Shown here in pieces: positions 18,457 through 26,830 of a DNA stretch of 64,000 bases (its first letter is position 1; each line of letters opens with the position of its first letter). The stretch lies in assembly GCF_001612805.1 (NCBI RefSeq), contig NZ_BDBD01000027.1:1-64000 (forward strand). Reading direction: 5' to 3'. The stretch is from Nocardia coubleae NBRC 108252. GTDB lineage: Bacteria; Actinomycetota; Actinomycetes; Mycobacteriales; Mycobacteriaceae. The position numbers and the translations under genes were made by a program. Below the pieces are notes generated by a model. The model was not told where the DNA came from, did no database searches, and saw nothing but the letters and a program-made list of their open reading frames with translations.

Positions 18457-19248
18457 ATGGCTGACCTCGCAGCGCTGCTCGACGATTTCGCCGCCGAATG
18501 CGCGGACCTGGAGAAACTCGTCGCCCCACTCGCCCCCGAACAGTGGCAGACCCCCACACCGGCTCCCGGCTGGGACATCGCCACCCAGATCGCCCACCTG
18601 ACCTGGACCGACGAGGTTTCCGTCCTGGCCGCCACCGACAACGCGGCGTTCACCGAGCTGCTCACCGAGGCCGCCGCGAAGATGTTCACCTTCGTCGACG
18701 AGGCCGCCGAGGAACTGGCGAAGACTCCGCCCGCCGACCTGTTGCCCCGCTGGCGAGCGGGCCGCGAACAGCTCATCGCCGCCCTGGCCGCCGTCCCGCC
18801 CGGCACCAAACTGCCCTGGTTCGGCCCGCCCATGAGCGCCGCCTCGATGATCTCGGCCCGCATCATGGAAACCTGGGCCCACGGTCAGGATGTGGCCGAC
18901 GCACTCGGCGTCACCCGAAACCCCACCGACCGCCTGCGCACCGTCGCCCATATCAGCGTGCGAGCCAGGAACTACGCCTACACCGTCCACGGCGAATCCG
19001 GCCCGGCCGAAGAATTCCGCGTAGAACTCACCGCCCCCGACGGCACCCTCTGGACCTGGGGCCCCGAAGACGCGAAACAAAAAGTATCGGGCCCAGCCCT
19101 CGACTTCTGCCTGGTAGCCACCCAGCGCCGCCACCGCGAAGACACCGCCCTCACCACCGAGGGTCCCGACGCCGACCACTGGCTCACCATCGCCCAGGCC
19201 TTCGCGGGTCCTCCTGGCCCGGGCCGGGAACCCAATCAGTTCAGCTGA
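18457..19248 (+). CDS. TIGR03084 / mycothiol-dependent maleylpyruvate isomerase-like protein
   Basis: Protein of 263 aa with the DinB-like four-helix N-terminal domain of the MDMPI family: the metal-ligand motif appears in WDIATQIAHLTWTDE, and a second His in ETWAHGQDVADALG. The C-terminal half (ISVRARNYAYTVHGE and on) matches TIGR03084. These proteins are thought to bind a metal and use mycothiol. The open frame begins 10 codons earlier, but AAGGAA before ATG 18457 fixes the start. A long hairpin element follows 8 bp after the stop codon. Confidence 0.8.
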   Translation: MADLAALLDDFAAECADLEKLVAPLAPEQWQTPTPAPGWDIATQIAHLTWTDEVSVLAATDNAAFTELLTEAAAKMFTFVDEAAEELAKTPPADLLPRWRAGREQLIAALAAVPPGTKLPWFGPPMSAASMISARIMETWAHGQDVADALGVTRNPTDRLRTVAHISVRARNYAYTVHGESGPAEEFRVELTAPDGTLWTWGPEDAKQKVSGPALDFCLVATQRRHREDTALTTEGPDADHWLTIAQAFAGPPGPGREPNQFS

Positions 19249-19256
19249 GGCGGGTA

Positions 19257-19348
19257 CAGGCGAGCGTCGTCCGTGAGCGCCATTCCTGACTGCCCCGGAC
19301 GACGTTGGCCGGGGTAGGCCCGTGGCAGTCGTGAATGACGCTCGCCTG
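19257..19348. repeat. 92-bp imperfect palindromic element
   Basis: The outer 12-bp arms CAGGCGAGCGTC (19257-19268) and GACGCTCGCCTG (19337-19348) are perfectly complementary. Inner arms 19274-19295 and 19324-19345 pair over ~22 bp with about four mismatches, and CCCCGG/CCGGGG forms a third stem. The outer motif is also partly duplicated inside the left arm. It may be a terminator, a REP-like or MITE-like repeat, or a structured RNA. Confidence 0.7.
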
Positions 19349-19567
19349 CACTCTCGGGATACCCCGTGGGGCGTGAGGAAAACAACCACGCCGTCGACAC
19401 GCGCGCCGACCAGGTGCGATACACGCATGTTTCAGATGTGACCCTGATCTCAGCGTCAGGGGTGCTAACTCCAGCTAGCACCGGCGTAACGTGGGGATCA
19501 GCGCGTGGCTTTCAACGATGCGAGCACAGCGCTCGGGTAGATCCACACCCACCGGGAGGACTGCATC
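19349..19567. promoter_or_regulatory. Upstream region of the exported unknown, with an operator-like repeat
   Basis: This region lies between the hairpin element and the gene at 19568. It holds the inverted repeat GGTGCTA-N8-TAGCACC (19461-19467 and 19476-19482), suitable as a dimeric repressor site. The ribosome site GGGAGG precedes the GTG. No coding frame is convincing here. Confidence 0.45.
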
Positions 19568-20203
19568 GTGACCGCACATCGACCTGCACAGATCGCGCGG
19601 CTGTCCGCGACGGTGGCCGCCGGGGCCGCCAGCCTCTGCCTCACCGTGGCCGCGGGTGCATACATCGTCAACAACATGCCCCAGCTCGTGCCGCCGCACG
19701 ACAACCCGACCCCCGCCGACATCGCCGACCCGGGGCAACACCACCGGGCCGACGACTCCGTCCGCGCCGTCGCCGACGACGTGGTCGAACTGGCCTGGAC
19801 CACCGAACGCTTCGTCCCCGAGGCAGGCCGGGCACCGGCCGTCAAGCACCAGACCGCCACTGCCGCGATACCGCAGAGCAACCAGGCACTGGACGGCAGG
19901 GCGCTCGAGGGCAGACTCCGCATCGGCACCACCTATGTCGGCGCCCAGGCCGCGACGCCGCGCACCGACATCGTCAGCTTCACCGTCGATACGAACGCGC
20001 TGAACAAGGCGGGCAAGTATCTCGGCATCACCACCGAGCCGGTGGGGGTCACCTCGCTGCACACCGAGGTCGACACCCGCAAGGGCGCGGTGGAATTCGT
20101 GCTCTCGGACCCCACGCTCGGCCAGCACACCGTGCGCATCGAAGCCCCCGGCGACCAGCCCGGATCCGAGACCGTCGAAGAGCCGACTACCGTCGGCGTG
20201 TGA
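19568..20203 (+). CDS. Exported or membrane-anchored protein of unknown function
   Basis: Protein of 211 aa beginning with GTG after GGGAGG. A hydrophobic segment (residues about 12-35, LSATVAAGAASLCLTVAAGAYIV) is either a signal peptide or an anchor. The mature part is a beta-rich domain ending in HTVRIEAPGDQP and an acidic tail. I recognise no family. Its last codons overlap the lhgO start (GTGA), so it is translationally coupled to L-2-hydroxyglutarate oxidase, an odd pairing of an exported protein with a cytoplasmic FAD enzyme. Confidence 0.65.
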   Translation: MTAHRPAQIARLSATVAAGAASLCLTVAAGAYIVNNMPQLVPPHDNPTPADIADPGQHHRADDSVRAVADDVVELAWTTERFVPEAGRAPAVKHQTATAAIPQSNQALDGRALEGRLRIGTTYVGAQAATPRTDIVSFTVDTNALNKAGKYLGITTEPVGVTSLHTEVDTRKGAVEFVLSDPTLGQHTVRIEAPGDQPGSETVEEPTTVGV

Positions 20204-21423
20204 TTTCCGGCGGTACCCATGACGGGGTGTACGACTTCTGCGTGATCGGTGGCGGCATCGTCGGTGTCGCCACCGCGCATCGCCTGCTGAGCGCCTACCC
20301 CGGCGCGAGCCTGGTGCTGATCGAGAAGGAACACTCGCTCGGCGCCCATCAGACCGGGCACAACAGCGGCGTGATCCACTCCGGCATCTACTACCCGCCC
20401 GACAGCCTCAAGGCCCGGTTGTGCCGCGCGGGCGCGCAGTGGACCAAGGAGTTCGCCGCCGCCAACGACATTCCGTTCGAGGTGTGCGGAAAGCTGCTGG
20501 TGGCAACCGATTCCACCGAACACGCCCGGATGCTCGACCTCTACGAGCGCTCCATCGCCAACGGTGTGGAAGTGGAGGCCATCGATGCCGCGGAACTGTC
20601 CCGCCGCGAACCCGGAATTCGTGGTGTCGGAGCGCTTTTCGTGCCCGCAACCGGCATCATCGACTACGCGAAAGTCACCGCCGCGCTGGCCGCGCAGGTA
20701 CAGGACATGGGTGGCCGGATCATGCTCGGCACGATCGTCGAGTCGATCGTCGAAACGGACTCGGCTGTCACGGTTTCCGGCCCTGGTGGTGCGGTCGTCG
20801 CGAAGACTCTCGTGGTCTGCGCCGGTCTACAGGCCGACCGCCTGGCCCGAATGGCGGGGATCCGCAACGACTTCCGCATCGTGCCGTTCCGGGGCGAGTA
20901 CTACCGCCTGCCCGCCGAACGCGCCGGACTGGTGCGGACGCTGATCTATCCGGTGCCCGATCCGGCCCTGCCGTTCCTCGGCGTGCACCTGAGCCCGACC
21001 ATCGACGGCGACCTGACCGTCGGCCCCAACGCGGTACTCGGGCTGGCCAGGGAGGGCTACCGCAAGGGCAGCGTGAACGGGCGCGACGCCCTCGACGTGC
21101 TGCGCTTCCCCGGCGTGCACCGGGTGGCCCGCACCCACCTGCGCACCGGCGTGCGCGAGTTGCGCAACTCGCTTTTCAAACGCGGTTACCTGGCCGAATG
21201 CCGCCGGTACTGCCCGGAACTCGGCACCGCCGACCTGCTGCCCCATCGCGCGGGCATCCGGGCCCAGGCCGTCCTGCGCGACGGCACCCTCGTGCACGAT
21301 TTCCTGATCGAGCGCACACCACGGTCCATCCACGTGCTCAACGCGCCCTCACCCGCCGCCACCTCGGCCATGCCGATCGCCCGATACCTGGTGGATCAGA
21401 TCCAGCTTCCAGCAAATAAATAG
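20200..21423 (+). CDS. lhgO: L-2-hydroxyglutarate oxidase
   Basis: FAD-dependent enzyme of 407 aa that oxidises L-2-hydroxyglutarate to 2-oxoglutarate, usually at the inner face of the membrane. The FAD-binding motif VIGGGIVGVATAHRL is at residues about 15-29, and the family signature HNSGVIHSGIYYPPDSLKA at about 51-69. The C-terminal VLNAPSPAATSAMPIA matches LhgO ends. The reading frame is open far upstream, but homology begins here and the GTG at 20200 overlaps the stop codon of the preceding gene as GTGA. The related DAO-family enzymes are less likely, given the signature. Confidence 0.9.
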   Translation: MISGGTHDGVYDFCVIGGGIVGVATAHRLLSAYPGASLVLIEKEHSLGAHQTGHNSGVIHSGIYYPPDSLKARLCRAGAQWTKEFAAANDIPFEVCGKLLVATDSTEHARMLDLYERSIANGVEVEAIDAAELSRREPGIRGVGALFVPATGIIDYAKVTAALAAQVQDMGGRIMLGTIVESIVETDSAVTVSGPGGAVVAKTLVVCAGLQADRLARMAGIRNDFRIVPFRGEYYRLPAERAGLVRTLIYPVPDPALPFLGVHLSPTIDGDLTVGPNAVLGLAREGYRKGSVNGRDALDVLRFPGVHRVARTHLRTGVRELRNSLFKRGYLAECRRYCPELGTADLLPHRAGIRAQAVLRDGTLVHDFLIERTPRSIHVLNAPSPAATSAMPIARYLVDQIQLPANK

Positions 21424-21446
21424 GATTCTTGTAGTATTTTTGGCCT

Positions 21447-21923
21447 GTGGGCCACATCAGGTACGCGAGCGACGTCGGCGCGCCCACCGACGCGGCCTTC
21501 GCCTATACGGAGAACTTCCAGCATCTCGCACACTGGATGGCAGGCGTCACCTCCGTCACCGCACAGGGCGCGGCACCGGCACAGGGACTCGGTGCGAGCT
21601 GTTCGCTGAAAGTTCGCCTGGGCGGGGTGATCCCGATGACACTCACCTGCGAGATCACCGAATACCGGCGCGGCGCGGTGATCGGGTATACCCTGCGGGG
21701 GCGGGTATACGGAACCGTGACACTGCGGTTCGACCCACTCGGCTACGAACGGTCGGTACTGACCGCCGAAGCCGGCTATCCACCACCACGCGGTGCGTTC
21801 GGCCGCATGTGCCAGGGCCTCGTCGACGCGGCCGCGAGATCGGCACTGCGCCGCACAGAATCGCGGTTGCGAAGGGAGATAGAGGCATTCCACGGTACCG
21901 ATCTTGTCGGCCGCATCGCCTAG
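21447..21923 (+). CDS. SRPBCC (START-like) family protein
   Basis: Protein of 158 aa with the polyketide cyclase/dehydrase-like fold: RYASDVGAPTDAAFAYTENFQHLAHWM at the start, central strands ending CEITEYRRGAVIGYT, and a long C-terminal helix. Such folds bind hydrophobic ligands; the ligand here is unknown. The start is a GTG preceded by TATTTT at 6 nt, suggesting a leaderless transcript. It lies 23 bp after lhgO but probably has its own promoter, since the region is locally AT-rich. Confidence 0.78.
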   Translation: MGHIRYASDVGAPTDAAFAYTENFQHLAHWMAGVTSVTAQGAAPAQGLGASCSLKVRLGGVIPMTLTCEITEYRRGAVIGYTLRGRVYGTVTLRFDPLGYERSVLTAEAGYPPPRGAFGRMCQGLVDAAARSALRRTESRLRREIEAFHGTDLVGRIA

Positions 21924-21933
21924 GGTGGCGGTC

Positions 21934-22470
21934 ATGATCATCGTGAGCACCGACGGGTCCTGCCTGCGCAATCCCGGTGGTGCCATCGGCTGGGCCTGGG
22001 TGAATCATCAAGGACCGGTGGCCAGCGGGGGAGCGGCCAGCGGAACAAACCAGATCGCGGAACTACGCGCGGTCCTCGAAGCCATCCTCGCCCACCCCGG
22101 CACCGAACCGATGCTCATCGAGAGCGACTCCCAATACGCCATCAAATGCGCCTCGGAATGGATCGGCAGCTGGCGGCGCAACGGCTGGCGCACCTCCACC
22201 GGCGGCGCGGTGAAGAACGTCGAGATCATCAAGCAGATCGACCGCGCCATCACCACCCGCGAAGGGCCCGTGCGATTCCGCTGGGTCCGCGGGCACGTGG
22301 GTAACTACTTCAACGAGCAAGCCGACAAACTGGCGGGCATCGCCGCACGCGACGCCGCGGCACACGGCCACGAACACGCCGCCACACCCGTTGCCACCCG
22401 AACCACCCAGCCGCGGACCACGGGGAAGCCGGTCGCGCCGACAGCGTCGGGAACACTCACCCTGTTCTGA
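21934..22470 (+). CDS. rnhA: Ribonuclease HI
   Basis: RNase H of 178 aa that cuts the RNA strand of RNA-DNA hybrids. The four active-site acids are visible: D in VSTDGSC, E in QIAELRAV, D in IESDSQYAIK, and D in NEQADKLA; the handle region GSWRRNGWRT is present. The fold ends near residue 143, and about 35 Thr/Pro/Ala-rich residues follow that are not part of the enzyme. The start is set at ATG 21934, matching the family N-terminus; the leaderless signal TAGGGT is 7 nt upstream. Confidence 0.92.
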   Translation: MIIVSTDGSCLRNPGGAIGWAWVNHQGPVASGGAASGTNQIAELRAVLEAILAHPGTEPMLIESDSQYAIKCASEWIGSWRRNGWRTSTGGAVKNVEIIKQIDRAITTREGPVRFRWVRGHVGNYFNEQADKLAGIAARDAAAHGHEHAATPVATRTTQPRTTGKPVAPTASGTLTLF

Positions 22471-22498
22471 CGCGGCGCGACCGGAGTGTGTCCGCAAC

Positions 22499-22542
22499 CG
22501 ACAGTGCCTCCGGCGGAATCGCTTCCGCCGGAGGCACTGTCG
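22499..22542. terminator. Bidirectional terminator between rnhA and the Mce-associated gene
   Basis: A perfect 20-bp stem (22499-22518 with 22523-22542) encloses a TCGC loop between two convergent genes. There is no T-run, as is common for strong GC-rich terminators in actinobacteria. Confidence 0.85.
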
Positions 22543-22552
22543 TACTACCGGA

Positions 22553-23320
22553 TCAGTTGCCGGGCGCGGGAGCAGGCGTCTCCGGTGCGGGCTGCTGCGG
22601 AGCCCCACCCGGTACGCCACCCATCAGGCCGCCGCCGTTCTTGAGCACCGGCGACTCCATCTTGCTCACCAGCCACTTGTCACCCTCGCGATCGAGGGTC
22701 ATCTCGATGGCGATGTTCATCGGCTCGCTCTCGGGAGCGGCCGCATTGGAGGTGTACTGCGCCAGCGTCACCATGGCCTTGGCCTGGTTTTCGCCGCCGC
22801 TGAGGTACGCGCACTGGATGTCCTCGCCGCGCGACTTCACCTGACGCTCGACCATCAGGCCCTTGAGCATGTCACCGGCCTGGGTGAACTGCTCGTTGAT
22901 GTCGCCGGTGGCACCCGAGCGCATGTCCTCGAAGTACTTGTCGATGTTGTTCGAGTAGTCGTAGTTGGTGGCCACCCGGCCGTAGGCGCAGGCCGCCTTG
23001 GTCGACTCCTCGATGGCGTCGAGCTTGTCGCCCCGGTCGCTGCTCTGCAGGAAGAACACCACCGCGGCGGTGATCGCGCCGACAGCGACAACACCCGTAC
23101 CCGCCGCGACCAGCCAGCCGACCGGGCGTTCGGCCCCGGACGACGCGGCGGGCTCCGCGGGGGCCGCTGCCGCCGTGGCGGCGGGCTCGGCCGCCTTCGG
23201 CGTCTCGGACTCGGCCTTGTCGAGCTTCACCGTCTCGTCGGCGGTGGTCTCGGTAGCGGCCGATTCGGGCTTTTCCGCCGGGGTAGCGTCCTTCTTGCTC
23301 TCGGCGTCGTCGCTGGTCAT
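22553..23320 (-). CDS. Mce-associated membrane protein (Mas-like)
   Basis: Protein of 255 aa. A Glu/Ala/Thr-rich cytoplasmic N-terminus (residues 1-65) precedes one transmembrane helix (PVGWLVAAGTGVVAVGAITAAVVFFL). An extracytoplasmic domain with NTF2-like character follows (CAYGRVATNYDYSNNIDKYFEDMRSGAT), then a Pro/Gly-rich tail. This is the layout of the Mas proteins found at the 3' end of mce operons. It is 128 bp downstream of mceF, with a strong hairpin in between, so it may be transcribed partly or wholly on its own. Confidence 0.82.
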   Translation of the reverse strand: MTSDDAESKKDATPAEKPESAATETTADETVKLDKAESETPKAAEPAATAAAAPAEPAASSGAERPVGWLVAAGTGVVAVGAITAAVVFFLQSSDRGDKLDAIEESTKAACAYGRVATNYDYSNNIDKYFEDMRSGATGDINEQFTQAGDMLKGLMVERQVKSRGEDIQCAYLSGGENQAKAMVTLAQYTSNAAAPESEPMNIAIEMTLDREGDKWLVSKMESPVLKNGGGLMGGVPGGAPQQPAPETPAPAPGN

Positions 23321-23408
23321 CTAGATCAATCCTGCTCTTTCCCGGCACACACTCGCACCGACTTCGTTCGTTGGCCCGTGAGGCGGGCCACAGCGTCCCC
23401 CGCCGAGT

Positions 23409-23444
23409 ATGCCCGGTCCTACGCCGGAGCGTAGGACCGGGCAT
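23409..23444 (-). terminator. Terminator hairpin after mceF
   Basis: A perfect 15-bp stem (23409-23423 with 23430-23444) and a CCGGAG loop lie 4 bp beyond the mceF stop codon. It separates the mce operon from the Mas-like gene. Confidence 0.85.
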
Positions 23445-23448
23445 GGTC

Positions 23449-24627
23449 TCACTTGGCCGGAATCGGGGTCCGTTCGTTCGGATCCACACCCGGGGGCATC
23501 TGCGCACCGTTGTTGGGCACATTCGGGCGCGGTGCATTGGCCGAACCACGGATCTGCAGGTCAGCGGGCGGGTTGATGCAGTAGTTCCACTTCGGGATCG
23601 ACCCGTCCTGCACCTCTTCGTTGCGCCTGTACTCGGTGTTGTAGTTACACGTCGGGCGCGGCCAGATATCGATGATGGTGTGGAACTCACCGTCGTGGGC
23701 GGGAACCGCGATGGACCCGAGGCCCTGCGCAAGCGAGGGGAACAGCATCCGGAGGGCCGGCTGACGCAACTGTGCCGCCCGGGTGATCGCGACGAAGTTC
23801 GCCGCGAGCCCGCTGATCGGATCGGCGGTCTTGTCCAGCACCGCGCCGAGCGCCTCGAACTGTGCCGGCGCGTTGTCGAGCACCGCCTGCAGCTCGGCAT
23901 TGGCGTTGTTGAACTGCGTCAGCAACGAGCCCGAGTTGCGGGTCAGGGTCTGCAGATCCGGCTGGGCGTTGGAGGTGGTGTCGGCGATCACCCGCAGGTT
24001 GGCGATGAGATTCACCGTCTGTGGCAGCAGGTTGTGCAGACCCGCCACCGCGAGACTCGTGCCGTTGATCAGGCCGCGCAGCCGATCCGGGCCCGCGCCG
24101 AGCGCGATGTCGAGTTCGGCGAGGATGGTCTTGAACTGCTGCGGATTCACCGAGCCGATCAGCGCGCTCGTATCGTCGAGCACCGCCCACACGGGGACGG
24201 GCGTCTTGATCTGCTCCGGGTTGTACTCGATCACCGCGCCGTCGCGCAGGAACGGGCCCGCGTCGCTGTTGGGCCGGAAGTCGATGTACTGCTCACCGGC
24301 CGCCGACAGCGCCGCCACCTGGATCATGGTGTCGACGGGGATCTTGTAGCTCTTGTCGATCACGGCCTTGACCGCGATGGCCTGGCCCTCGTCGATCAGG
24401 TCCACCGTGTCGATCTTGCCGATCCGGTGTCCGCGCAGCGTCACGTCGTTGCCCGGCTGTAGGCCACCGGAGCGGTCGAGCGTCACAGTGACGTCGTACT
24501 CCGACCGCAGCGGGTTCACCCGCATCACATTGACCAGCAGGTAGCTGGCACCGATGATCAGCACCACGACCAGCGCGGAGTTCGCGAGCACGATCTTGCT
24601 GCTGAAGAACTTCTTGACCCTGTTCAT
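23449..24627 (-). CDS. mceF: Mce family protein MceF
   Basis: Protein of 392 aa, the last subunit of the lipid importer. An N-terminal membrane anchor (VLANSALVVVLIIGASYLLV) precedes the MlaD/MCE domain (about residues 35-115, with DRSGGLQPGNDVTLRGHRIGKID). A long helical region follows that would form part of the envelope-spanning tube. The Pro-rich C-terminus with CNYNTEYRRNEE and paired Cys is typical of MceF. It overlaps mceE by ATGA. Confidence 0.9.
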   Translation of the reverse strand: MNRVKKFFSSKIVLANSALVVVLIIGASYLLVNVMRVNPLRSEYDVTVTLDRSGGLQPGNDVTLRGHRIGKIDTVDLIDEGQAIAVKAVIDKSYKIPVDTMIQVAALSAAGEQYIDFRPNSDAGPFLRDGAVIEYNPEQIKTPVPVWAVLDDTSALIGSVNPQQFKTILAELDIALGAGPDRLRGLINGTSLAVAGLHNLLPQTVNLIANLRVIADTTSNAQPDLQTLTRNSGSLLTQFNNANAELQAVLDNAPAQFEALGAVLDKTADPISGLAANFVAITRAAQLRQPALRMLFPSLAQGLGSIAVPAHDGEFHTIIDIWPRPTCNYNTEYRRNEEVQDGSIPKWNYCINPPADLQIRGSANAPRPNVPNNGAQMPPGVDPNERTPIPAK

Positions 24628-25727
24628 CGGTGGCCTCCCACTCGGCCCTGAACGATCTGCAGCACCTGGATGAAGCTGCCGACGAAGTCGTTCACGTCCT
24701 TCATATCGGGGAACTTGCTGTTGGCCGGGTCGGTCAGCAGGCCGACATCGAGGTTCGTCAGCGTCGCGTACGGTGCGAGCGACTTGCCGAGGAAGGTCTG
24801 GGTGACCTTCGGCTTGATGTCGATCAGCTGATCCATGACGTAACCGAAGCTGTCGCCGGAGGCCGCGAGGGCGTTCATCAGGTTGTCGAGGTTGGTGAGC
24901 AGCTCGGAGAGCTGGTCACCGGTGGTGTTGGCGTAGTCGCCGATCGCGGCGCTTGCCGTGGACACCTTGGTGAGCAGGTCACCGATGGCCCGGTTGTTCT
25001 CGGCGATCGCGCCGATGGCCTGCGGCAGGGTGTCGGCCACCTGACCGAGCTGGGCCTTGTTGGCCTCGATGGTGTTGGCGAGGGTGTTGAACTCTGAGAG
25101 CACCGAGTCGACCCGGGCGCTGTTGTTGTTCAATTCGCCGATCACACCGGTCATCTGGGTGATGAGGTGCGCCAGGTTGCCGCCCTGGCCGTTGAGGATG
25201 GACCCGAGTTCGGTGCCGAGCCGGCTGAGGCTGGCCACACCGCCGCCGTTGAACAGCATCGACACCGAGATCAGCAGTTCCTCGACGGTGGCGCCCGCGG
25301 AGGTGAACTCCTGGGTGAGGGTGTCGCCCTCGGCCAGGTTGCCGCCGGTGCCGGTGTTGTTCTTCGGCCGGTTCAGGGCGATGAACACGTCACCGAGAGG
25401 CGTCGCCTGACGCAGCTCGGCGGTGCTGCCCTTGGGCAGGTCGATGTCGGAGCGGATCTGCAGGTCCACCACGGCCGTGAAGTTCTTGGTCTTGATCGAG
25501 GACACCACCCCGACATCGGAACCACCGATCTTCACCTTGGCCTGGTCGGGCAGGTTCAGCGCGTTGTCGAACTCGGCGTGGATGGTGTAGGTGTCGCCTT
25601 CGGCGCCCGGCTTGGGCAGCGGCAGGTCTTCCACGGTGAAACCGCAACCGGTGGTGATGGTCACGGTGGCAAGCGCGGTGGCCGCGAGCAGGGTGCGGCG
25701 GAGCTTGTTCGTCATGGGTCCGGTCAT
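24624..25727 (-). CDS. mceE: Mce family lipoprotein MceE (LprK-like)
   Basis: Protein of 367 aa with a lipoprotein signal (hydrophobic LLAATALATVTI and lipobox TTGC, lipidated Cys near residue 28). The MCE domain follows (TIHAEFDNALNLPDQAKVKIGGSDVG), then a long helical stretch of heptad character. MceE is the lipidated subunit in the mycobacterial system. A second ATG at residue 5 is possible. Its start overlaps the mceD stop codon as ATGA. Confidence 0.92.
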   Translation of the reverse strand: MTGPMTNKLRRTLLAATALATVTITTGCGFTVEDLPLPKPGAEGDTYTIHAEFDNALNLPDQAKVKIGGSDVGVVSSIKTKNFTAVVDLQIRSDIDLPKGSTAELRQATPLGDVFIALNRPKNNTGTGGNLAEGDTLTQEFTSAGATVEELLISVSMLFNGGGVASLSRLGTELGSILNGQGGNLAHLITQMTGVIGELNNNSARVDSVLSEFNTLANTIEANKAQLGQVADTLPQAIGAIAENNRAIGDLLTKVSTASAAIGDYANTTGDQLSELLTNLDNLMNALAASGDSFGYVMDQLIDIKPKVTQTFLGKSLAPYATLTNLDVGLLTDPANSKFPDMKDVNDFVGSFIQVLQIVQGRVGGHR

Positions 25728-26830
25728 TCTGTGAGTCCAAGCAGTGCGGCGGTGAACCCGTAGTCGGGACCGAAATCCTCGACCTTGCCGGTGCGGCAGC
25801 CGTCCGAGCGCATCTGGATGCGCTCGCAGAACAGGCTGACGATCTCACCGGACAGGGTCGTACCGATCAGGCCGTGCAGCCGGACGAAACCCTTCTCCTT
25901 GTTCATCGCGCCGTCGATGTTCTGCATCAGCAGCGGAACGACGTCGACGATTTCCACCATGTCGCGGGAGTTGGCCCGCAACTGGTTGGTGACGGTGGTG
26001 AGGCCGGTCAGCGAGGCCGACAGTTCGTCGGCGTGCTCGCCGAAGGTGCTCGAGGTGTTGGCCAGGAACCCGTTGAGCTGGTCGAGGGTGGCCTGCAGGC
26101 CGGGGGCCTGTTCGGCGAGCAGCCCCGACATCTGGGTGACCTGGTTGCTGAAGTCGCGCACCGACTGGTCGTTGTCGGCCAGCATGGTGGTGAGCTCGTT
26201 GAGCTTGATGATGATGTTGGAGATCGCGTCCTTGTTGTCGACACCGATCTTCAGCGCCGACGACAGGGCGTCGAGGGTTTCGCGGATCTTCTGGCCGTTG
26301 CCGTTGAGCACCGGGTACAGCACCCGGCCCGAGAGCGGGCCGAGCCCTTCCTGGCCCTCTTCGGGCTTGAGCGCGGCGGCGAACTGGTCGATGGTCTTGA
26401 TCATCGTGTCCAGCTCGACCGGAGTCCTGGTGCGTGCCTTGGGCAGATGGTCACCGGACTCGAGGGCCTCCCCGCCGGTGTAGGGCGGGGTGATCTCGAT
26501 GTGGCGGTCGGTGACGATCGAGGGGGAGATGATCGCGGCGATCGCCTCCTTGGGGATCTTCACCCCCGACTCGATGGTCATGTGGACCTCGACATAGGTC
26601 CCCTTGGGCACGATCTTGTCGACCTTGCCCACCGGCAAGCCGAGGACCATGATCTGGTTGCCCTCGTACATACCCGCGATGTTCTCGAAGTCCGCGGTGA
26701 TCTTGGTCGAGCGGCCGAGGGCGTCGTCCACCTGATTCGGCAGCAGCGAGCAACTGCCGATGGTCAGTGCGGTCGCGCCGATCAGCAACGCGCGACCGAG
26801 CTCCTTACCGCGTCGGAAATTCAGTTTCAT
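25724..26830 (-). CDS. mceD: Mce family protein MceD
   Basis: Protein of 368 aa with an N-terminal hydrophobic signal or anchor (ALLIGATALTIGSCSLLP), then the MCE domain (KITADFENIAGMYEGNQIMVLGLPVGKVD). The sequence IGSC could also serve as a lipobox, which would make two lipidated subunits; this is uncertain. The frame is open 19 codons upstream, but ATG 26830 overlaps the mceC stop codon in the ATGA manner of the whole operon. Confidence 0.9.
   Translation of the reverse strand: MKLNFRRGKELGRALLIGATALTIGSCSLLPNQVDDALGRSTKITADFENIAGMYEGNQIMVLGLPVGKVDKIVPKGTYVEVHMTIESGVKIPKEAIAAIISPSIVTDRHIEITPPYTGGEALESGDHLPKARTRTPVELDTMIKTIDQFAAALKPEEGQEGLGPLSGRVLYPVLNGNGQKIRETLDALSSALKIGVDNKDAISNIIIKLNELTTMLADNDQSVRDFSNQVTQMSGLLAEQAPGLQATLDQLNGFLANTSSTFGEHADELSASLTGLTTVTNQLRANSRDMVEIVDVVPLLMQNIDGAMNKEKGFVRLHGLIGTTLSGEIVSLFCERIQMRSDGCRTGKVEDFGPDYGFTAALLGLTE

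Noticed and set aside
19366-20199. Upstream extension of the lhgO frame as one 685-codon gene
   Set aside because: The first 278 codons are Arg-rich, overlap a better gene in another frame and show no homology; the GTG at 20200 gives the normal LhgO N-terminus.
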